From Auriscalpium vulgare (lineage: Eukaryota > Basidiomycota > Agaricomycetes > Russulales > Auriscalpiaceae), in contig JAHBBC010000054.1 in the NCBI GenBank assembly GCA_019915015.1, positions 1-64,000 on the forward strand: DNA of 64,000 bases. The letters are read 5' to 3'. Below the pieces are notes generated by a model that saw only the letters and a program-made list of their open reading frames with translations, had not been told where the DNA came from and ran no database searches. The position numbers were made by a program, and so were the translations under genes. Positions 58,935 to 64,000 of this stretch are shown here, one piece after another; the stretch's first letter is position 1, and each line of letters begins with the position of its first letter.

Positions 58935-61568
58935 ATGTCTTATACTCACGAGATGCCTCACGACGCCAAGGATGTCTCTGGACAGCCCTTCGATCTCGAG
59001 AAGCTCACGGGAGAGGGCTCTGTCGATGTCGAGGTATGTTTGACTTCCTCGACGCATCATCCTGCTCACACGACCATCGCTAGGCGGATATCGTCGATGG
59101 CTTCATGGATCCTCACTACGACCCGGCTACCGCTGTGCTCGAGGATGAGTCGCCCTACCCTGAAGTCCGATCCGCCGTGTCCAACACGGACGACCCCAAT
59201 ATGCCCGTCTCAACTATCCGAACATGGTTATTCGGCATCATCTGGGCCATCCTCATACCCGGTATCAACCAGTTTTTCTTCTTCCGGTACCCCGGTGTCA
59301 GCGTGTCCGCAGTAAGTCCTCGAACCCCGTCCAATAGCTATTGCAGCGTTCTCAGGCGCATGCCTTTTTTGCAGATTGTTCCTCAGTTGCTCACTCTGCC
59401 TCTGTGCCGTCTCTGGGCTCGTTTCGTGCCACACTGGACGGTCTTCGGTCACTCTCTCAACGGCGGTCCTTTCACGATCAAGGAGCACGTCATCGTCACA
59501 ATCATGGCGAGTGTTGGTGCATATTCAGCATATGCTACGGACATCATCGCTGTGCAGCGCGTGTTCTACAACGAGCAAACGAACTTCGGATGTAAGTCGC
59601 ATACCCGAAGGGTTTGTATACTCAATTGAATTGTTTTTCTTCAGACCAATGGTTGCTCGTCATGTCGACCCAATTGATCGGCTTCTCGATCGCTGGTATC
59701 TGCAGGCGCTTCCTTGTGTCGCCCCCGTCCATGATCTGGCCCGCAAATCTGGTCACTGCCGCCCTCTTCAACACGCTGCACTCGCAGGAGACTGCCGGTA
59801 CCAAGGGCAGAACCGGTATCTCTCGTGAACGCTTCTTCGCCTACATTTTCTTTGGCTATGGTGCCTACCGTACGCTCCGCCCTTCTTCGTCTATTGTTGA
59901 CAACACTAATCTACTCGCAGAGATCGTCCCCGGCTACCTTTTCAGCGCGCTCTCCGTGTTCTCATGGGTGTGCTGGATCAAGCCCAACAACGTCACCGTT
60001 AATGCGCTGTTCGGCACGCAGCACGGTCTGGCCATGGGCCTACTCACCTTCGACTGGGGCCAGATCGCGTACATCGGATCCCCTCTCCCCGTCCCGTGGT
60101 GGGCTGCCGCGAACATCGGTATCGCCGTTGTCTTCTTCTACTGGTTGCTCTGCCCTATCCTGTACTACACCAATGTGTGGAACGGCGGGTACCTCCCGAT
60201 CGTGTCTTCGAAGGCATTTGACCGCTTTGGCAAGAGGTACAACGTCACTCGCATCCTCAATGAGCAGAACACCTTCGACCAGGCCGCCTACGAGGCATAC
60301 AGTCCCTTATTCATCTCAACTTCCTTCGCTCTTTCCTACGGTCTTTCCTTCGCTTCGATCACTGCGACCCTCACGCACACCTTCCTTTACTACCGCAATC
60401 AACTCTGGACTCAAGCTCGCCGCTCGCTCTCTGAGCAGCCCGATATCCACGCCCGCCTCATGTCCGTGTACTCTGAGGTTCCCGACTGGTGGTATGCTGT
60501 CATCTTCGGTACGTTGTTCGCTGCAATCTAGCCACGGTCCTGTTCGCTAAGACCTTGTGCTCAGTCCTCAACTTTGCGTTCGGCATTGTCGTCATCGAAT
60601 GCTGGCACTCTGATCTGCCTGTGTGGGCCTTCGTCTTGGCGCTCATCATATGTACGTCTGCTTAATCAAGTGCCCTCTCGCCGTCACTGACTCCTTCTTT
60701 AGCGTTCGTCTACGTCATTCCCATTGGGATCATTCAGGCCATCACCAACCAGCAGGTTGGCCTCAACGTCATCACAGAGCTGGTCATTGGCTACGCCGTC
60801 CCGGGCAAGCCCGTCGCTATGATGCAGTTCAAGACCTGGGGCTATATCACCATGACCCAGGCCCTGCAGTTTACCTCTGACTTCAAGCTCGGCCACTACA
60901 TGAAGATCCCACCGCGCCCCATGTTCTGGTGCCAGGTTATCGCGACCGTCATTGCCGGCACTGTGCAGCTGGGCGTCCAGGCTTGGATGTTCACCAACGT
61001 CGACGGCATGTGCACGCCCGACCAGAAGGACCACTTCATCTGCGCGTCCACGACTGTCTTTGGCACGGCCTCCATCATATGGGGTGTCATAGGGCCTCAG
61101 CGACAGTTCTCACACGGACAGATCTACTACGGCCTGCTCTATTTCTTCCTCATTGGCGCTCTCGCCCCCCTCGGCCAGTATATTCTGCACCGCCGCTACA
61201 AGTGGAGCATTCTCAAGTACCTCAACTTCCCCATCATATTCACCGGCACTGGCAACCTCCCCCCCGCTACGCCGCTCAACTACGTGCCGTGGGTCATCGT
61301 CGCCTTCGTATTCAACTACGTCATCCGCCGCCGTCACTTTGGCTGGTGGTCGAAGTACAACTACGTCCTGTCGGCTGGTTTAGATGCGGGTTACGCGGTC
61401 TCTACGATCCTCATCTTCTTCGTCCTCCAGTACACCGAAGGACGGCACAATTGGCATGGGAGTCCAGACGTGGTGGGCAACGACATCTTCAACCGCAACG
61501 CTGACGCTCTCGGACTCCCGGACAGAACGCTGGCGAAGGGAGAGTCGTTCGGGCCGTCGACATGGTAA
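58935..61568 (+). CDS. OPT-family oligopeptide transporter
   Basis: Seven exons: 58935-59033, 59084-59311, 59375-59591, 59645-59869, 59921-60508, 60565-60651 and 60703-61568, all in phase, 769 residues. A cytosolic N-terminus of about 90 residues precedes around fourteen hydrophobic segments. Motifs of the peptide branch are present: IPGINQFFFFRYP (the NPG-like motif), then YQIVPGYLF after splicing, GLLTFDWGQI, and in the C-terminal half MMQFKTWGYITMTQALQF and DFKLGHYMKIPPR. The end is cytosolic (LAKGESFGPSTW). Such carriers take up tetra- or pentapeptides, or glutathione, with protons at the plasma membrane. The ATG at 58935 is preferred; in-frame sequence upstream has no better start. Confidence 0.93.
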
Positions 61569-61929
61569 AGGGTTTATGGTTGTATGTACCACTAAATTGC
61601 GTTGATGTTTGTATCGTTGCTTATTTAAACTGTGTTGCCGACAGCCTGCCAAGGCATCTACTATATCCTTTCATACCCTAGTAGTGCTGGCGCATTGTAT
61701 TGATGACGCTGTAAAACACAAGGCACAGTATATGTATATTTACGCCTGATTCATTGAAGCAAGCTTTTGAACAGGATGAACGCTTCGGAATGTGCAGGTG
61801 AAGATATCTGACAATAAGGCTAAGGCCGCAAGGCGTAGAGTCGTGGACCAAGTACTAATCACGTGTTCGGGCCCGGGGAGCTCAACGCCGGGCCCGGTTC
61901 AACTACTAGTAACTTAGAGACATGAGCGC
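61569..61929. other. Intergenic region between OPT transporter and hydratase-like gene
   Basis: About 360 bases holding the transporter 3' end and the hydratase promoter. A GC-rich near-palindrome, GGGCCCGGGGAGCTC.., then CCGGGCCCGG, lies at about 61870-61897. No gene is supported. Confidence 0.45.
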
Positions 61930-63075
61930 ATGAGCGTTGACCTGAACGCCATGGCATCCCCAAATTATGCTGCGCGAGGATACAAAGATCTCAAGGTCTA
62001 CCTCGATGGGGCTGTCGCTGTGGTCACATTGAACCGTGCAAAGCAACGCAACACCTACGTACATTCATTGGTCGTCGAGATCGTGGATGTATTCAACTTG
62101 CTCGACCGCGATGACCGTGTACGCGTGGTTGTCTTTACTGCCGAGCACACCGCCCCTGCGTATTGTTCAGGCGTAAGCCATCTCAAGTTGTCGCCGAAGT
62201 TCACCGCGCTGATGCGTCGCGTAGGCGGATATTTCTCCAGCTGGGACACACTCTTCGGTAAGGAGGAGGACAAGGAGGGGCCACATGGTACGTCTGATCC
62301 TATGGTGTATGAGCATGCCGTTCTCAGTGCTTGTGTGTCCGCAGCGCACCGCGACTCTGGCGGAATTGTCACCATGGCCATATTCCGTTGTCGGAAAATC
62401 ACGATTGCTGCGGTCAATGGGCATGCTGTCGGTATCGGTGTGACAGGACTGCAGCTGCCATTCGACTTTCGCTTCGTCTGGGCAGGAGCGAAACTTGCTC
62501 TCCCCTTTGTGCGTCGGGGGATTGCTGCTGAAGGTTGGCTTTCCCAGGCTGTGTTTCGCGTCTTCCCTGCTGTGCTCATCACGGCAACAGCAACCTCCGT
62601 TACCTCCTGCCCCGCCTCATCGGACATGCCAAGGCAACCGCGCTTCTCCTCACGGGGGGTACCTTTACGCCCGACTCGCCGTACCTCCAGGGCCTCTACC
62701 ACCAGGTCCTGCCGACGCGGGAGGAGGTTTTCCCGGCCGCGCTCTCGTTCGCCACGGAGCTTGCAGCGAACACGTCGCAAACGGCTGTCGCGGTAACGAA
62801 GGCACTGCTGTGGCGCGGAGGAGACACAATCGAGGCGCACCACCTCATTGACTCGCGGGCGATCAGCGAGCTCGCGCGTGCGCGTGACGGGAACGAGGGC
62901 ACACGCGCATTTATGGAGCGGAGGGCAGCGAACTTCCAGGATACTCTAGGGGAAAACATGGGCAACTGGATGCCGTGGGTGGGTGCTTGTACTGAGTCGC
63001 GGTCTTATGTTCGCTGACAGCCTCGTGTTACAGTGGAGTGAAATCGAGACGAAGTACCGCAGGGCCAAGCTGTAA
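61930..63075 (+). pseudogene. Enoyl-CoA hydratase/isomerase-like gene with PTS1, apparently frameshifted twice
   Basis: The crotonase fold is evident: VYLDGAVAVVTLNRAKQRN, the oxyanion-hole region AAVNGHAVGIGVTGLQLPFD and FVWAGAKLALPFVRRGIA. The last exon (63034-63075, acceptor TTACAG) ends WSEIETKYRRAKL; the terminal AKL is a peroxisomal PTS1 signal, so a role in peroxisomal fatty-acid breakdown is likely. Intron 62173-62224 gives ADIS at the expected place, but the following conserved WDTLFGKEEDKEGPH is in another frame. After RRGIAAE the next intron joins TS to a frame other than YLLPRLIGHAKA. Each break equals one missing base. Either the gene is dead or the assembly has indel errors; an unusual splice cannot be fully excluded. 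Confidence 0.65.
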
Positions 63076-63524
63076 CTTGAACATAGGCAGATACCACGCG
63101 CCTGTGACTAAATCCACTTTGCACAAACAATGTACATACGAGATATACGTATGACTCTGAGGGGAACTGCGACACCAATCGATGGCCGCGTTCCACCTAA
63201 GCAACCACCGACGCGACGGGTTAGGCGGAAGGCCGGCGCGCCGGGGTGCCGTCGGACAGCGGGCCGAGCACACCTCTGGCTTCAAGCTTCATGCAAAGCT
63301 TCAAAGTTCAACTCTCCCACCACCCACCGTCCGCTGCGTAGTCCTTTCACAGTCATAAACCAAGAGCAACACGAATAGGTCTGTGATAATGCATTATTGC
63401 ATGAACTTCACTGAGCCAAGCCTCACGCGCCGATGAAGGGAGCTGCACAGGCACGCTTCGTCTGTGCCCTATGCGAGATTTTTGGCGTCGCTAGCCTCAC
63501 CGGAGGTCTCAATCGACGCGCACC
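63076..63524. other. Promoter region of the PrpF-like gene
   Basis: About 450 bases between two plus-strand genes. No clear TATA box. An in-frame short reading at 63433 does not join the PrpF frame. Nothing further was recognised. Confidence 0.45.
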
Positions 63525-64000
63525 ATGTCCTCAATATCCTTACGAGCCTTGAGACGCAGCAACCAGCGCAAGCCCCTGGCCAGATGGTCGTCCTCCACCC
63601 CGGGCTCCTCGCCGCCGGCCAATCCACTACCAGCCTTCTTCCTCCGTGGCGGGACATCCAAGGGTATCTTCCTACATCGCGACGACCTCCCCGCCGACCG
63701 CTCTCTATGGACCCGCATCTTCCTTGGCATTATGGGCTCGCCCGACCCCGAGCATGGCCGCCAGCTGAATGGCATGGGCGGCGGCGTGTCGAGCCTCTCC
63801 AAGATCGTCGTCGTCGGCCCCGCGTCCGAGAAGCGCACGGCAAAGGGTGTCGACGTCGAGTACACATTTGTGCAGGTCGGCATCCGCACCGGCACAGTCG
63901 ACTACTCGGGCAACTGCGGGAACCTCTCGAGCATGGTCGGCGCGTACGCGGTCGATCGCATTGGCTGCGCCCCGCGCTTGAAAACGGAGTCTGGCGCGGA
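63525..64000 (+). CDS. PrpF-family (DUF453) isomerase, 5' part only
   Basis: The ATG at 63525 opens a frame that runs without a break to the window edge (158 codons). A basic N-terminus (MSSISLRALRRSNQRK) could be a mitochondrial targeting sequence. The PrpF core begins with AFFLRGGTSKGIFLH, then IMGSPDPEHGRQLNGMGG, SSLSKIVVVG, the expected FVQVGI and NCGNLSSMVGAYAV with the conserved Cys. Bacterial PrpF isomerises 2-methyl-aconitate in propionate breakdown; the fungal role is less clear. The family is about 400 residues long, so more than half lies outside the window. Confidence 0.85.
   Translation, partial: MSSISLRALRRSNQRKPLARWSSSTPGSSPPANPLPAFFLRGGTSKGIFLHRDDLPADRSLWTRIFLGIMGSPDPEHGRQLNGMGGGVSSLSKIVVVGPASEKRTAKGVDVEYTFVQVGIRTGTVDYSGNCGNLSSMVGAYAVDRIGCAPRLKTESGA

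Noticed and set aside
62173..62224. Read-through of the first intron of the hydratase-like gene as coding sequence
   Set aside because: The frame is open, but the segment has GTAAGC and GTAG ends, is 52 bases long and would insert about 17 residues in place of the expected ADIS motif.
1..64000. CRISPR arrays, bacterial operons, rRNA or tRNA genes
   Set aside because: No regularly spaced repeats and no rRNA-like blocks were seen, and reading by eye gave no convincing tRNA cloverleaf. A tRNAscan run would be needed to be certain about tRNAs.

Overview
The window looks like nuclear DNA of a basidiomycete, most likely an Agaricomycete. Genes are compact and cut by many short GT-AG introns (about 50-65 bases) and by very small exons. 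Overall GC is high. Several families here are typical of mushrooms: a heme-thiolate peroxidase, an Ulp1/hAT transposon protein and an OPT peptide transporter. All exon models were read by eye from splice signals and conserved motifs. No rRNA, tRNA, CRISPR array or bacterial-type operon was seen.

Layout. 1-3938 (minus): one decayed DNA-transposon gene that splices a SUMO-protease-like (Ulp1, C48) domain onto a hAT transposase. 5118-7322: a Whi5/Nrm1-family G1/S repressor with an ACGCGT box upstream. 9098-13398: a membrane-type heme-thiolate peroxidase, then a short-chain dehydrogenase behind a tandemly duplicated core promoter. The dehydrogenase is bracketed by a small unknown gene and a broken copy of that gene. 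13781-24898 (all minus): a tRNA t6A dehydratase, the autophagy lipase ATG15, neutral trehalase and the vacuolar effluxer ATG22. 25433-31583 (minus): a centrosomin-like microtubule-organising protein and a membrane aspartic protease. 32411-43993: mitochondrial Lon (plus), GMP synthetase (minus) and the exoribonuclease XRN1 (minus, with 4-, 11- and 17-base coding exons at its start). 44922-49528: an Fe(II)/2-oxoglutarate dioxygenase and a polyglutamine GATA factor. 49529-55450: a gene-poor stretch with one unexplained long open frame. 55451-64000: an unknown proline-rich protein, an OPT transporter, a peroxisomal enoyl-CoA hydratase-like gene with two apparent frameshifts, and the start of a PrpF-family isomerase.

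Most genes are single-copy housekeeping genes with their own promoters. The clearest functional link is in 16-25 kb, where ATG15 (breaks autophagic bodies in the vacuole), ATG22 (exports the released amino acids) and neutral trehalase (mobilises stored trehalose) lie side by side on one strand. Accessory or changing parts are the left-edge transposon, the duplicated segment around the dehydrogenase, the 50-55 kb desert and the broken hydratase.
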